DNA of 64,000 bases. Origin: an uncultured Modestobacter sp. (GTDB taxonomy: Bacteria > Actinomycetota > Actinomycetes > Mycobacteriales > Geodermatophilaceae). Position numbers and translations under genes: made by a program. Positions 1 to 8,344 of the stretch are shown one piece after another. The notes below the pieces were generated by a model, which searched no databases, was not told the origin of the DNA, and saw only the letters and a list, made by a program, of their open reading frames with translations. The stretch is taken from the NCBI RefSeq assembly GCF_947486615.1, contig NZ_CANKUD010000003.1, positions 124,001-188,000 on the forward strand, given 5' to 3'. Each line of letters begins with the position of its first letter. The first letter of the stretch is position 1.

Positions 1-1264
1 CCAGGTCGGTGGCGGCGACGGTGTTCTGCACGGCCAGCACCAGGTTCTGCATGGTCATGCCGATGCCGGCGCCGAGCACGGCGAGGAAGACGCACAGCAC
101 GACCATGTTCGTGGCGTGGTCGATCGTGGCCAGCAGGCCGAACCCGATGGCCACCAGCAGGGAGCCCGCGACCAGGTAGCGCTTCCAGAAGCCGGTGCGG
201 GTGATCAGGATCCCGGAGACGGTGGAGGAGACGAGCAGCCCGCCGACCATCGGGATGGTGAGCAGCCCGGCTGCGGTCGGCGAGTAGCCGCGGGAGATCT
301 GCAGGTACTGGCCGAGGAAGACCGTCGAGCCGAACATCGCCACGCCGATCGCGACGCTGGCGATGATCGCCAGGGTGGTGGTGCGGTCGCGGAACAGCCG
401 CAGCGGGACGATCGGCTCCGTCGCCCGCAGCTCGGTCACCACGAACGCCACGATCGCCAGCACACCGCCGCCGACGAACAGCGCGGTCTCCAGCGAGATC
501 CAGGCGAAGCTGTCCCCGGCCAGCGTGACCCAGATCAGCAGCGCCGAGACGCCCGCGGTCAGGAAGGCCGCGCCCAGGTAGTCGATCGAGACCGCCCGCT
601 TGGTGACCGGCAGGTGCAGGGTGCGCTGCAGCAGCACCAGGGCCACCGCGGCGAACGGGACGCCGACGAAGAAGCACCAGCGCCAGCCCAGCCAGCTGGT
701 GTCCACCAGCAGGCCACCGATCAGCGGCCCACCGACGGTGGCCACCGCCATGACCGAGCCGAGCAGGCCGGAGTACCGGCCGCGCTCACGCGGGCTGATC
801 ATCGCCGCCATGGCGATCTGCACCAGCGCCTGCAGGCCGCCCAGGCCCAGGCCCTGCAGCACCCGCCAGCCGATCAGCGTGGGCACCGACTGCGAGAGCC
901 CGGCCAGCATGGAGCCGACGACGAAGACCACGATCGCGATCTGGATCAGCAGCTTCTTGCTGAACAGGTCGGCGAGCTTGCCCCAGATCGGGGTGGACGC
1001 CGTCGAGGCCAGCAGGGTGGCGGTGACCACCCAGGTGTACTGGCTCTGGCTGCCGCGCAGGTCGGTGATGATCGTCGGCAGCGCGTTCGAGACCACCGTC
1101 GAGGACAGGAAGGCGACGAACATCGCCAGCAACATCCCCGACAGCGCGCTGAGGATCTCCCGGTGGGTCATCCGGCCCTGCTGCTCGGCCGGGGCGACCG
1201 CCGGGTCGGCGGCGGGTGCCGCGGTGGGTCCGGCGGTGGGCCGGACGGGTGCTGGCGTGCTCAT
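1..1264 (-). CDS. Drug-efflux MFS transporter, DHA2 (14-TM) family, 3' end outside window
   Basis: I translated this by hand because the ORF runs off the left edge. It starts at ATG 1264 (MSTPAPVRPTAGP) with an Ala/Pro-rich cytoplasmic tail, then MTHREILSALSGMLLAMFVA opens the first membrane helix. The segment LSSTVVSNALPTI is the motif-D1-like first helix typical of proton-driven EmrB/QacA drug exporters. GKLADLFSKKL is the loop 2-3 motif A, and RVLQGLGLGGLQAL and SVMAVATVGGPLIGGLLVD match motifs B and C. About 420 residues are visible, so roughly the last 60-100 are missing. The marR gene ends 56 bp upstream on the same strand, so the pump is probably co-transcribed with and controlled by that repressor. 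Substrate is unknown. Confidence 0.9.
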   Translation of the reverse strand, partial: MSTPAPVRPTAGPTAAPAADPAVAPAEQQGRMTHREILSALSGMLLAMFVAFLSSTVVSNALPTIITDLRGSQSQYTWVVTATLLASTASTPIWGKLADLFSKKLLIQIAIVVFVVGSMLAGLSQSVPTLIGWRVLQGLGLGGLQALVQIAMAAMISPRERGRYSGLLGSVMAVATVGGPLIGGLLVDTSWLGWRWCFFVGVPFAAVALVLLQRTLHLPVTKRAVSIDYLGAAFLTAGVSALLIWVTLAGDSFAWISLETALFVGGGVLAIVAFVVTELRATEPIVPLRLFRDRTTTLAIIASVAIGVAMFGSTVFLGQYLQISRGYSPTAAGLLTIPMVGGLLVSSTVSGILITRTGFWKRYLVAGSLLVAIGFGLLATIDHATNMVVLCVFLAVLGAGIGMTMQNLVLAVQNTVAATDL

Positions 1265-1320
1265 CTGCGTCTCTCCTGGTCCTGCTGTGCGGCTGGTGCG
1301 GTGCGGGGGTGCGCTGGGGG

Positions 1321-1785
1321 TCAGGCGGCGGGGCGCCGGCGGCCGGCGCGGTCCAGGCCGTCGGCGAGCTTGTCGAGCAGGCGGCTGAGCTGCTGCGCCT
1401 CCTCCTCGGTCCAGTCCGAGAGGGCCTCGACCGCCCACTGGCTCCGGACCTGCCGGGTGTGGGCCAGCGCGGCGGCGCCGGCGGCGCTGAGGCTGATCAG
1501 GCTGGCCCGCCCGTCGAGCGGGTCGGGCCGACGCTCGACGAGGCCGGCCCGCTCCAGCGCCGACACCTGGCGGCTGACCACCGAGACGTCGACGCCGGCG
1601 TACCCGGCGAGGACGCTGCAGCGCTGGGCACCGTCGCGCTCGAGCGGGGCGAGCAGCGCCCAGCCGAAGGACGGCAGGTCGCCGTAGAGGTGGTCGGCCA
1701 CCCGGGTGCCCAGGTGCCTGGCGGTGCGGACCAGCCGGGCCACCCCGGCGGTCATCCGCTCGGACGTCTCCCGGGTGGGTGCCAC
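1321..1785 (-). CDS. MarR-family transcriptional regulator of the adjacent MFS pump
   Basis: A 154-residue winged-helix regulator. The core LERDGAQRCSVLAGYAGVDVSVVSRQVSALERAGLVERRPDPLDGR shows the recognition helix (VSVVSRQVSALE) and the wing with the family's D-x-R (RRPDPLDGRASL). The ORF track starts at GTG 1851. I prefer GTG 1785, which has a purine-rich Shine-Dalgarno (GGCGGGGG) a few bases upstream and places the inverted repeat at 1829-1870 in the promoter instead of in the coding region. It sits directly before the DHA2 efflux pump in the same direction, the usual arrangement for a ligand-responsive local repressor. The ligand cannot be inferred. Confidence 0.88.
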   Translation of the reverse strand: MAPTRETSERMTAGVARLVRTARHLGTRVADHLYGDLPSFGWALLAPLERDGAQRCSVLAGYAGVDVSVVSRQVSALERAGLVERRPDPLDGRASLISLSAAGAAALAHTRQVRSQWAVEALSDWTEEEAQQLSRLLDKLADGLDRAGRRRPAA

Positions 1786-1828
1786 GTCGTCCCCCGCCTC
1801 GTCGGTCGCCGGGCCGGTGCCCGTTACG

Positions 1829-1870
1829 TGTAGACAGCAACCATGATGCACCTGTTGGTTGGTGTCTGCA
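1829..1870. promoter_or_regulatory. Imperfect 15-bp inverted repeat, candidate MarR operator
   Basis: The arms TGTAGACAGCAACCA (1829-1843) and TGGTTGGTGTCTGCA (1856-1870) are inverted complements at 13 of 15 positions with a 12-bp spacer. The site lies 44 bp upstream of the preferred marR start, where an autoregulatory operator is expected. Function is inferred from position and symmetry only. Confidence 0.5.
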
Positions 1871-1929
1871 ACAACCCGCTGGAGTGAGTCGCGTCTCCCG
1901 CCACCGGGACGGCCGTATCAACGGCGGGG

Positions 1930-1985
1930 GCGGCCCTGCGGCGCGGGAGCGGCGGTGGCGGCCCTGCGGCGCGGGAGCGGCGGTG
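1930..1985. repeat. Two tandem copies of a 28-bp GC-rich unit
   Basis: The unit beginning gcggccctgcggcgcgggag occurs at 1930-1957 and again at 1958-1985 without a visible mismatch. It is non-coding, in the 230-bp gap between marR and the dehydrogenase gene. No further copy was noticed. Confidence 0.8.
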
Positions 1986-2001
1986 GCGTCTGCACGGACG
2001 A

Positions 2002-2046
2002 CGACGGGCGGCGACCGGACCATCGAGGTCCGATCGCCGCCCGTCG
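2002..2046 (-). terminator. Strong hairpin terminator after the FAD/Fe-S dehydrogenase gene
   Basis: The arms CGACGGGCGGCGACCGGACC and GGTCCGATCGCCGCCCGTCG form a 20-bp stem with one G-T wobble and a 5-nt loop, 35 bp past the stop at 2082. There is no T-run, as is common for actinobacterial hairpins. Confidence 0.7.
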
Positions 2047-2081
2047 CGGCCGTGCCCAGCCGGCCTGGCGGCCGGCGCCGA

Positions 2082-5012
2082 TCAGCTGGTGGCCCGCGCC
2101 TCCGGGGCCAGGGCCTCCAACACGAGCTCCGCGGGGTGCCAGGCCGTGCGCTGGGTGCCGTGGAAGATCTGCTGCCGACAGGAGACGCCCGTCGCGGCGA
2201 TGACCGCGTCGGCCGCCGCGGCTCGCACGGCCGGGAACAGCCGGTCCTCCCCCACCTGCAGGGACACGTCGTAGTGCTCGGACTCGAAGCCGAACGACCC
2301 GGCCATGCCGCAACAGCCGGCGTCCAGCTCCTGCACCGTGACCCCGGGGATCCGGGACAGCAGGGCGACCGTGGCCGCCGTCCCGGCCTCGGCCTTCTGG
2401 TGGCAGTGGCCGTGGAAGACCACGGTCCGCCCGGCCAGCCAGCTGTCCTCGCGCAGCTGCAGGCGGCCGGCGTCGATCGCCTCGACCAGCAGCTCCTCGG
2501 GCAGCTTCACCCGGGCCGCGACGTCCCGGACGTTGGGGTCGTCGGGCAGCAGCTCCACGTGCTCGGCGCGCAGCGTGAGGATGCAGGAGGGCTCGCAGCC
2601 CACGATCGGCGAACCGGGCTCGGAGCCCTCGCAGAGGTTCGCCGCCAGCTTCTGCGCCTTGCCCCGGGCGTCGTCGAGCAGGCCCTTGGAGATGCTCGCG
2701 CGGCCGCAGCAGCCCTTGCTCTCCAGCCGCACCGGGTGCCCGGCCGCCTCCAGCAGCCGCACCACGGCCTGGCCGATGCCCGGTTCGGTGTAGCTGGTGA
2801 ACGAGTCGGCCAGCATGGTGACCGGCTGCTGGGTGAGCGCCGTCGGGGCCTCGTGCCGCTTGAACCAGCGCATCAGCGTCGTCCGGTGGAAGACCGGCAG
2901 GTCCCGCTGGCGGGCGATGCCGAGGCGGGCGTCCATCAGCGCCCGCAGCGGCTTGATCTTCAGCGGCAGGTTCGACAGCGGCGCCGTCGCCGAGCCCAGC
3001 CGGTTGAGCGTCCGGATCGCCCCGAACGCCCGCGACCGCAGCGGGGTGCCGTGCACGTCGTGCTTGGCCGCCAGTGCCTCGCTCTTCATCGCCGAGACGT
3101 CGACGCCCAGCGGGCACTCGCTCTTGCACGCCTTGCACATCAGGCACAGGTCGAGCACCTCGTGCAGCCGCTCGTCGGCCAGCGCGGTGTGCGGGTCGCC
3201 CTCGCTCAGCGCCTTGACCAGCGCGCCGGCCCGGCCGCGGGTGGAGTGCTCCTCCATCCGGGTGGCGATGTAGGACGGGCACATCGCGCCGGTGGTGGAC
3301 TTGCGGCACAGCCCGATGTTCATGCAGCGGTCGGCGGCGCCGAACATCCCGCCCACGACGTCGAACTGCAGCCGGGTGCGCAGCGGGCCGGGCATCGGCG
3401 GGTTGGCGTCCCGCAGGTGCTCGGTCATCGCCGGCGAGTCGACGATCTTGCCGGGGTTCAGCGTGCCCTGCGGGTCGAAGATCCCCTTGACCTGCCGCAT
3501 CGCCTCGTAGAGGTCGTCACCGAACAGCTCGCGGTTGAACTCGCTGCGGGCCAGGCCGTCACCGTGCTCGCTGGAGTTGACCCCGCCGTACTCGCGCACC
3601 AGGTCCTTGATCTCCACCGCGACCGAGCGCATGACCTCGACCTGGCCGGGCTGGCTCAGGTCGACGAAGGGGCGGATGTGCAGGCAGCCGACCGAGCAGT
3701 GCCCGTAGAAGCCCGCCTCCAGCTCGTGCCGGTCGAGCACGTCCTTGAACCGGGCGGTGTACTCGGCCAGGTGCCTGGGGTCGACCGCGGTGTCCTCGAT
3801 GAACGCCAGCGGCCGGCGGGCACCCACCGAGTTGGCCATCAGCAGGCCCAGGGCCGACTTGCGCACCTTCAGCAGCGCACCCTGCTGGGCCGGGGTGACC
3901 GCCCGCAGCGTGTGGTAGCCGTGCCCGTTGCGCTCCCACAGCTCGACGAGGGCTTCCATCGACGCGACCAGCTGGGCCTCGTCGTCCCCGGTGAAGGAGA
4001 CGAACAACAGCGCGTCGGGGTCGCCCTGCAGGATCTTGCCCAGCCCGGCGTACTCGATCTTCTGCCGGGAGAGGTCGAGGATCGTGCGGTCCAGCAGCTC
4101 GACCTGCGCGGGGTCGACCGACAGTGCGTCCTCGGTGGCGTTGATCGCCGCCTGCACCGTCTCGAAGTGCCCGACCGCGAAGACCTGCTTCGACGGCTTG
4201 GGCACCAGCCCGACCCGGGCCGCGGTGATGATCGCCAGCGTGCCCTCGGAGCCGACCAGGAACTTGGCCAGGTCGAACGGCTGCCCCTCGGTCAGCCGGT
4301 CCAGCCGGTAGCCACCGGCCCGCCGCCAGAACGACGGGAAGCCGGTGGCGATCGCCTCCGCGTTCTCGGCCACCAGCTCGGGCAGCCGGCGGTAGATCTC
4401 CGCCTCCAGGCTGTCGCCCTGCGCCCGGCGGGCCCGCTCGGCCTCGTCCACCACCCCGAAGGTCGCCGTCGACCCGTCGGCCAGGACGACGTCGACCTCC
4501 TCGACGTGGTCGATGGTCATGCCGAAGCGCACCGAGCCGCTGCCGGCGGAGTTGTTGCCGATCATCCCGCCGATCGTGGCCCGGTTGGACGTCGAGGTGT
4601 CCGGCCCGAACATCAGCCCGTGCTCGGCGGCGGCCCGGTTCAGGTCGTCCTGCACCACGCCCGGCTCGACCCGGGCGGTGCGCGCCTGCGGGTCCAGCTC
4701 GGTGATCCGGTGCATGTGCCGGGACAGGTCGAGCACCAGGCCGGGGCCGACGGTCTGCCCGGCCAGGCTGGTGCCCGCGCCGCGGGCGAGCACCGGGATG
4801 CCCGCCTCGCGGGCCAGCCGCACCGCAGCCACCACGTCGGCGGTGTGCGCCGGGTAGGCGACCCCGACCGGCGTCATCGTGTACATCGAGGCGTCCTGGC
4901 TGAACAGGTGCCGGGTGTAGTCGTCGAAGGCGACCTCACCGTCCAGCACCCGGGTCAGCTCCTGCTCGAGGTCCACCACCCCCACCCGGGGGCGCTCCGG
5001 GGCCGCCGTCAT
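2082..5012 (-). CDS. Fused FAD-linked and Fe-S D-2-hydroxyacid dehydrogenase (D-lactate / D-2-hydroxyglutarate / glycolate type)
   Basis: A 976-residue protein joining a GlcD-like flavin domain to a GlcF-like iron-sulfur domain. The N-terminal PCMH FAD fold is seen in LARGAGTSLAGQTVGPG (about residue 80) and NRATIGGMIGNNSAGSGS. The C-terminal half has Cys clusters CMNIGLCRKSTTGAMCPS and CLMCKACKSECPLG (about residue 625), then CCG-domain motifs SKGCCGRAS and AGCCGMAGSFGFE. Such enzymes oxidise a D-2-hydroxyacid and pass electrons to quinone or ETF; the exact substrate is not readable. I start at ATG 5012 (MTAAPERPRVGVV), which overlaps the upstream aminotransferase stop by ATGA, so translation is coupled. 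The track's 1268-residue version is an upstream shadow extension. The pairing with a glyoxylate aminotransferase favours glycolate or a related acid. Confidence 0.9.
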   Translation of the reverse strand: MTAAPERPRVGVVDLEQELTRVLDGEVAFDDYTRHLFSQDASMYTMTPVGVAYPAHTADVVAAVRLAREAGIPVLARGAGTSLAGQTVGPGLVLDLSRHMHRITELDPQARTARVEPGVVQDDLNRAAAEHGLMFGPDTSTSNRATIGGMIGNNSAGSGSVRFGMTIDHVEEVDVVLADGSTATFGVVDEAERARRAQGDSLEAEIYRRLPELVAENAEAIATGFPSFWRRAGGYRLDRLTEGQPFDLAKFLVGSEGTLAIITAARVGLVPKPSKQVFAVGHFETVQAAINATEDALSVDPAQVELLDRTILDLSRQKIEYAGLGKILQGDPDALLFVSFTGDDEAQLVASMEALVELWERNGHGYHTLRAVTPAQQGALLKVRKSALGLLMANSVGARRPLAFIEDTAVDPRHLAEYTARFKDVLDRHELEAGFYGHCSVGCLHIRPFVDLSQPGQVEVMRSVAVEIKDLVREYGGVNSSEHGDGLARSEFNRELFGDDLYEAMRQVKGIFDPQGTLNPGKIVDSPAMTEHLRDANPPMPGPLRTRLQFDVVGGMFGAADRCMNIGLCRKSTTGAMCPSYIATRMEEHSTRGRAGALVKALSEGDPHTALADERLHEVLDLCLMCKACKSECPLGVDVSAMKSEALAAKHDVHGTPLRSRAFGAIRTLNRLGSATAPLSNLPLKIKPLRALMDARLGIARQRDLPVFHRTTLMRWFKRHEAPTALTQQPVTMLADSFTSYTEPGIGQAVVRLLEAAGHPVRLESKGCCGRASISKGLLDDARGKAQKLAANLCEGSEPGSPIVGCEPSCILTLRAEHVELLPDDPNVRDVAARVKLPEELLVEAIDAGRLQLREDSWLAGRTVVFHGHCHQKAEAGTAATVALLSRIPGVTVQELDAGCCGMAGSFGFESEHYDVSLQVGEDRLFPAVRAAAADAVIAATGVSCRQQIFHGTQRTAWHPAELVLEALAPEARATS

Positions 5013-6181
5013 GCCTGCTGCAGGCGCTCGAGGGCGGCCTGGATCCCGGTCGGGTCGATCTGCACGCCGGCTCGCACCAGGCCCATCTGCACCCCACCCA
5101 GGGTGCCGACCAGGGTCAGGTCGTTGAAGTGGCCCAGGTGCCCGATCCGGAACACCTTGTCGGCGAGCTTGCCCAGCCCGGCGCCCAGGGACATGTCGTA
5201 CTCGCGGAGGATCACCTCGCGGATCGCGTCCGCGCCGCCGTCGGGCAGGTAGATGGCGGTCAGCGAGCCGGAGTACTCGCGCTCGTCGAGGGCCAGCACC
5301 TCCAGGCCCCAGCCACGGACGGCGGCCCGGGTGGCCTCGGCGTGCCGGGTGTGCCGGGCGTAGACGTTGGCCAGGCCCTCGTCGTCGAGCATCTCCAGCG
5401 CGACCTTCAGCGCGTAGAGCAGGTTCGTGGCCGGCGTGTAGGGGAAGAAGCCGCGCTCGTTGGCCGCCAGGATCGGCTGCCAGTCCCAGAACGACCGGGG
5501 CAGGCCGGCGGTCTTCGACGCCTGCAGCGCCTTCTCGCTGACCGCGTTGAAGCTCAGCCCCGGCGGGAGCATGAGCCCCTTCTGCGAGCCCGCGACGGTG
5601 ACGTCGACGCCCCACTCGTCGTGCCGGTAGTCGATGCTGCCCAGCGAGGAGATCGTGTCGACCAGCAGCAGGGCGGGGTGCTCGGCGGCGTCGATGGCCT
5701 TCCGCACCTCGGGCACCCGGCTGGTCACGCCGGTGGAGGTCTCGTTGTGCACCACCATGACGGCCTTGATCTCGTGGCCGGTGTCGGCGGCGAGCCGCTC
5801 CTGGGCCGCGGCCGGGTCGGCGCCGTGCCGCCAGTCGCCGGGCACGAACTCCACCTGCAGGCCCAGCCGGGTGGCCATGTCCTGCCACAGCGTGGCGAAG
5901 TGGCCGGTCTCGAAGGCCAGCACCTTGTCACCCGGGGAGAGCGTGTTGGTCAGCGCCGCCTCCCACGCCCCGGTGCCCGAGGCCGGGTAGATGACCACCG
6001 GCTGGGTGGTGCCGAAGACGGGCTTGACCGCCTCGAGGACCTCCAGGCCCAGCGCGGCGAACTCCGGGCCGCGGTGGTCGATGGTCGGGGCGGACATCGC
6101 CCGCAGCACCCGGTCGGGCACGTTGGTCGGCCCCGGGATCTGCAGGAAGTGCCGCCCGCCGGTCGTCGTCGTCACTGACAT
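5009..6181 (-). CDS. Class V aminotransferase, serine-glyoxylate / alanine-glyoxylate type
   Basis: A 390-residue PLP enzyme of the SgaA/AGXT group, which aminates glyoxylate to glycine using serine or alanine. The N-terminus FLQIPGPTNVPDRVLRAMSAPTIDHRGPEF is the family signature. The PLP lysine lies in VAGSQKGLMLPPGLSF (about residue 200), preceded by LLLVDTISSLGS with the cofactor-contacting Asp. I take ATG 6181 (MSVTTTTGGRH), with GGAGG 6 bases upstream; the track's 27 extra residues lack such a site. It overlaps the downstream dehydrogenase by 4 bp and is divergent from the carrier gene, so one intergenic region drives both. Which amino donor is used is not decidable here. Confidence 0.9.
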   Translation of the reverse strand: MSVTTTTGGRHFLQIPGPTNVPDRVLRAMSAPTIDHRGPEFAALGLEVLEAVKPVFGTTQPVVIYPASGTGAWEAALTNTLSPGDKVLAFETGHFATLWQDMATRLGLQVEFVPGDWRHGADPAAAQERLAADTGHEIKAVMVVHNETSTGVTSRVPEVRKAIDAAEHPALLLVDTISSLGSIDYRHDEWGVDVTVAGSQKGLMLPPGLSFNAVSEKALQASKTAGLPRSFWDWQPILAANERGFFPYTPATNLLYALKVALEMLDDEGLANVYARHTRHAEATRAAVRGWGLEVLALDEREYSGSLTAIYLPDGGADAIREVILREYDMSLGAGLGKLADKVFRIGHLGHFNDLTLVGTLGGVQMGLVRAGVQIDPTGIQAALERLQQA

Positions 6182-6369
6182 GCCCGTGCCTCCATGGGAT
6201 CTGGCGCTCTGAGTCTGGACTCCCGCCTCGGCGCAGACCGCGCTCGGCCGGAAGTCCACCATGCGGGAGGCTACTACCGGCTGGTGGATTCGCGAACAGA
6301 CCTCTCGGACGTCCTGTGACCCTTGACACTGATCGCCGCGCCCACTTCAATCCCCGCTGAGCGAGAACA

Positions 6370-6390
6370 CGCTTCCGTATCGCGGAAGCG
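6370..6390. promoter_or_regulatory. Perfect 8-5-8 palindrome, candidate IclR operator
   Basis: CGCTTCCG-TATCG-CGGAAGCG is a perfect inverted repeat ending 35 bp before the carrier start. Its TTCCG-N5-CGGAA core recurs between iclR and aceB (9281-9301). IclR-family regulators bind such TTCCG/CGGAA half-sites. The same gap also serves the divergent aminotransferase operon, so both directions may be controlled. Confidence 0.6.
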
Positions 6391-6425
6391 CCACCGAACG
6401 GGCGCCGTCCCGTTCCGACGAACGC

Positions 6426-7952
6426 ATGGGGACGCCGGTGTCCGTACAGCTCGTCTTGATCCTGATCCTCCTGGCGATCTTCCTGATCGCCACGGTGCTG
6501 CCCGTGCACATGGGCGCACTGGCCCTGGTCGCGGCCTTCGTCGCCGGGTACTTCATCTTCGGCACCGACGGAGACCTGCCCTACGACGACGCGGTCTTCG
6601 GGTTCTTCCCCGGGTCGCTGTTCGTCGTGCTGGTCGGGGTGACCTACCTGTTCGCGATCGCGAAGAACAACGGGACGGTCGACTGGCTGGTGCACGCCGC
6701 GGTGAAGGCGTCCGGCGGGCGGCTCGCGGCCATCCCGTGGGCGATGTTCGCCGTCACCGGCGCACTCACCGCGATCGGCGGCGTCGTCCCGGCCGTGGTC
6801 GCGATCATCGCCCCGGTCGGCATGTCCTTCGCCCGCCGCTACGGCATCAACCCGGTGCTGATGGGCCTGTTCATCATCAACGGCGCCACCGCCGGCGGGT
6901 TCTCGCCGCTGTCGATCTTCGGTGTCATCACCAACACCGTGGTCGACGACAACGGCCTGGCCGGCAGCCCGCTCTTCCTGTGGGGCGCCTCGATCGTCAT
7001 CAACATCCTGCTGTCGATCGCCGTCTTCTTCCTCTTCGACGGGCGCAAGCTGCTCGGCGGTGGCCGGGTCGACGTGACCGACCAGCGGGACGACGACTTC
7101 GTGGCCGCCACCGTCGCCGGTGACGCCACCGAGGACACCGGCGAGGACATCCCCGGCGGCGGCGGCAGCGGCGCGCAGCGCACCGCGGTGGGCAGCACCG
7201 GCACCGGTGGGGCGGCGCTGTCCGGCGGCCGGGTCACCGAGCCCGTGCACGGCCAGCCCGGCCACCACCACCCGACGGCCGGCGAGCGCGCCGACCAGCG
7301 GTCGCTGCAGACCACCGCCCTGGCCCCCGAGGCGCAGGGCCAGGTCACCACCCTGGACCGGGACCGCTCCCTCACCCTGGGCGGGCTGGTGCTGCTGGTC
7401 GTCGGCGCGCTGGTGTTCGACCTGGACATCGGCCTCATGGCGGTCACCGTCGGCGTGATCCTGTCGATCGTCGCCCCGCGCGGCGCCAAGGGCGCCGTGG
7501 GCCAGATCGCCTGGCCGACCGTGCTGCTGATCTGCGGCATCGTCACCTACGTCGGCCTCATGCAGGAGGAGGACGTGCCCGGCTGGCTCGGCGACAACGT
7601 GGCCAGGCTCGGCGTCCCGCTGATCGCCGCCCTGCTGATCTGCTACATCGGCGCCGTCGTCTCGGCCTTCGCCTCGACCACCGGCATCCTGGGCGCGCTC
7701 ATCCCGCTGGCCGTGCCCTTCCTGCAGGGCGACAACGCGATCGGTGCGATCGGCCTGATCACCGCGCTGGCGCTGTCGTCCTCGATCGTCGACTCCAGCC
7801 CGTTCTCCACCAGCGGCGCACTCGTGGTCGCCAACGCCACCGAGGCCGAACGGGACAGCACCTTCAAGACCCTGATGATCTGGGGCTTCTCGATGGTGGC
7901 GATCATCCCGATCGTCACCTGGCTGATCCTGATCGTCCCCGGCTGGCTCTGA
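6426..7952 (+). CDS. SLC13 / MatC-like dicarboxylate carrier
   Basis: A 508-residue polytopic membrane protein. The N-terminal half (SVQLVLILILLAIFLIATVLP, HMGALALVAAFVAGYFIFG, VVLVGVTYLFAIAKNNGTVDW) resembles the MatC N-terminal domain of dicarboxylate permeases. A hydrophilic Gly/Ala-rich insert of about 110 residues (roughly 205-315, mid-protein loop) separates it from a second bundle ending WGFSMVAIIPIVTWLILIV. The two halves each hold a Ser/Thr-rich re-entrant-like stretch (GATAGGFSPLSIFG; SSIVDSSPFSTSGAL), as in SLC13/CitMHS carriers. Context (malate synthase, glycolate oxidase, glyoxylate aminotransferase) suggests uptake of glycolate, malate or a related acid; that is inference. ATG 6426 has no clear Shine-Dalgarno, while GTG 6438 has GGGGA at good spacing and may be the real start. 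Confidence 0.85.
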   Translation: MGTPVSVQLVLILILLAIFLIATVLPVHMGALALVAAFVAGYFIFGTDGDLPYDDAVFGFFPGSLFVVLVGVTYLFAIAKNNGTVDWLVHAAVKASGGRLAAIPWAMFAVTGALTAIGGVVPAVVAIIAPVGMSFARRYGINPVLMGLFIINGATAGGFSPLSIFGVITNTVVDDNGLAGSPLFLWGASIVINILLSIAVFFLFDGRKLLGGGRVDVTDQRDDDFVAATVAGDATEDTGEDIPGGGGSGAQRTAVGSTGTGGAALSGGRVTEPVHGQPGHHHPTAGERADQRSLQTTALAPEAQGQVTTLDRDRSLTLGGLVLLVVGALVFDLDIGLMAVTVGVILSIVAPRGAKGAVGQIAWPTVLLICGIVTYVGLMQEEDVPGWLGDNVARLGVPLIAALLICYIGAVVSAFASTTGILGALIPLAVPFLQGDNAIGAIGLITALALSSSIVDSSPFSTSGALVVANATEAERDSTFKTLMIWGFSMVAIIPIVTWLILIVPGWL

Positions 7953-7955
7953 GGA

Positions 7956-8010
7956 AGGGCCCCGTCCTCCCCACCCCTCGCACGCTCGCGGCGGGACCCG
8001 GGACGGGGCC
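7956..8010 (+). repeat. Dispersed palindromic intergenic element, copy A (terminator position)
   Basis: Starts 4 bp after the carrier stop. Outer arms GGCCCCGTCC and GGACGGGGCC pair, enclosing the conserved centre CACCCCTCGCACGCTCG. It has the same layout as copies at 15309, 26517, 37381, 48932, 54673 and 54808. Confidence 0.75.
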
Positions 8011-8038
8011 GACCAGCACGTGCACCACCCGCGCCCCG

Positions 8039-8164
8039 GACGGCCACCCGCCGCCCGGGGCGCGGTCTCGTCCCGGGCCGGACGGCCACCCGCCGCCCGG
8101 GGCGCGGTCTCGTCCCGGGCCGGACGGCCACCCGCCGCCCGGGGCGCGGTCGCGTCCCGGGCCG
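8039..8164. repeat. Three head-to-tail copies of a 42-bp unit
   Basis: Units at 8039-8080, 8081-8122 and 8123-8164 begin gacggccacccgccgcccgg and end cgtcccgggccg. The third differs by one base (tctcg to tcgcg). It fills part of the 392-bp gap between the carrier and iclR. No credible gene is present in the rest of that gap. Confidence 0.9.
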
Positions 8165-8344
8165 GACGACCCGAGAGCACCTGACCACCTCGTGGAGGCA
8201 GCCGTGCGCACCCCGCCCCGGGACGACCAGGCACCCACCGACAGCACCGCACGGGACGCCGCCGGCCGCACACCCCGGTGCAGCCGGCCGGGCTCGGCAC
8301 ACCGCGGGCTGGGGAGCCCCCGGGCGTGCCCCGCGCCGGTCCGG

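Noticed and set aside
1779-5252. 1157-residue plus-strand ORF opposite the FAD/Fe-S dehydrogenase
   Set aside because: An antisense shadow. The minus strand encodes a complete, motif-rich enzyme, and the plus-strand translation is low-complexity Arg/Gly/Pro/Gln text without any domain.
8039-8164. CRISPR-like array (three regular repeats)
   Set aside because: The units are directly adjacent with no unique spacers, and no cas gene is present, so this is a tandem repeat.
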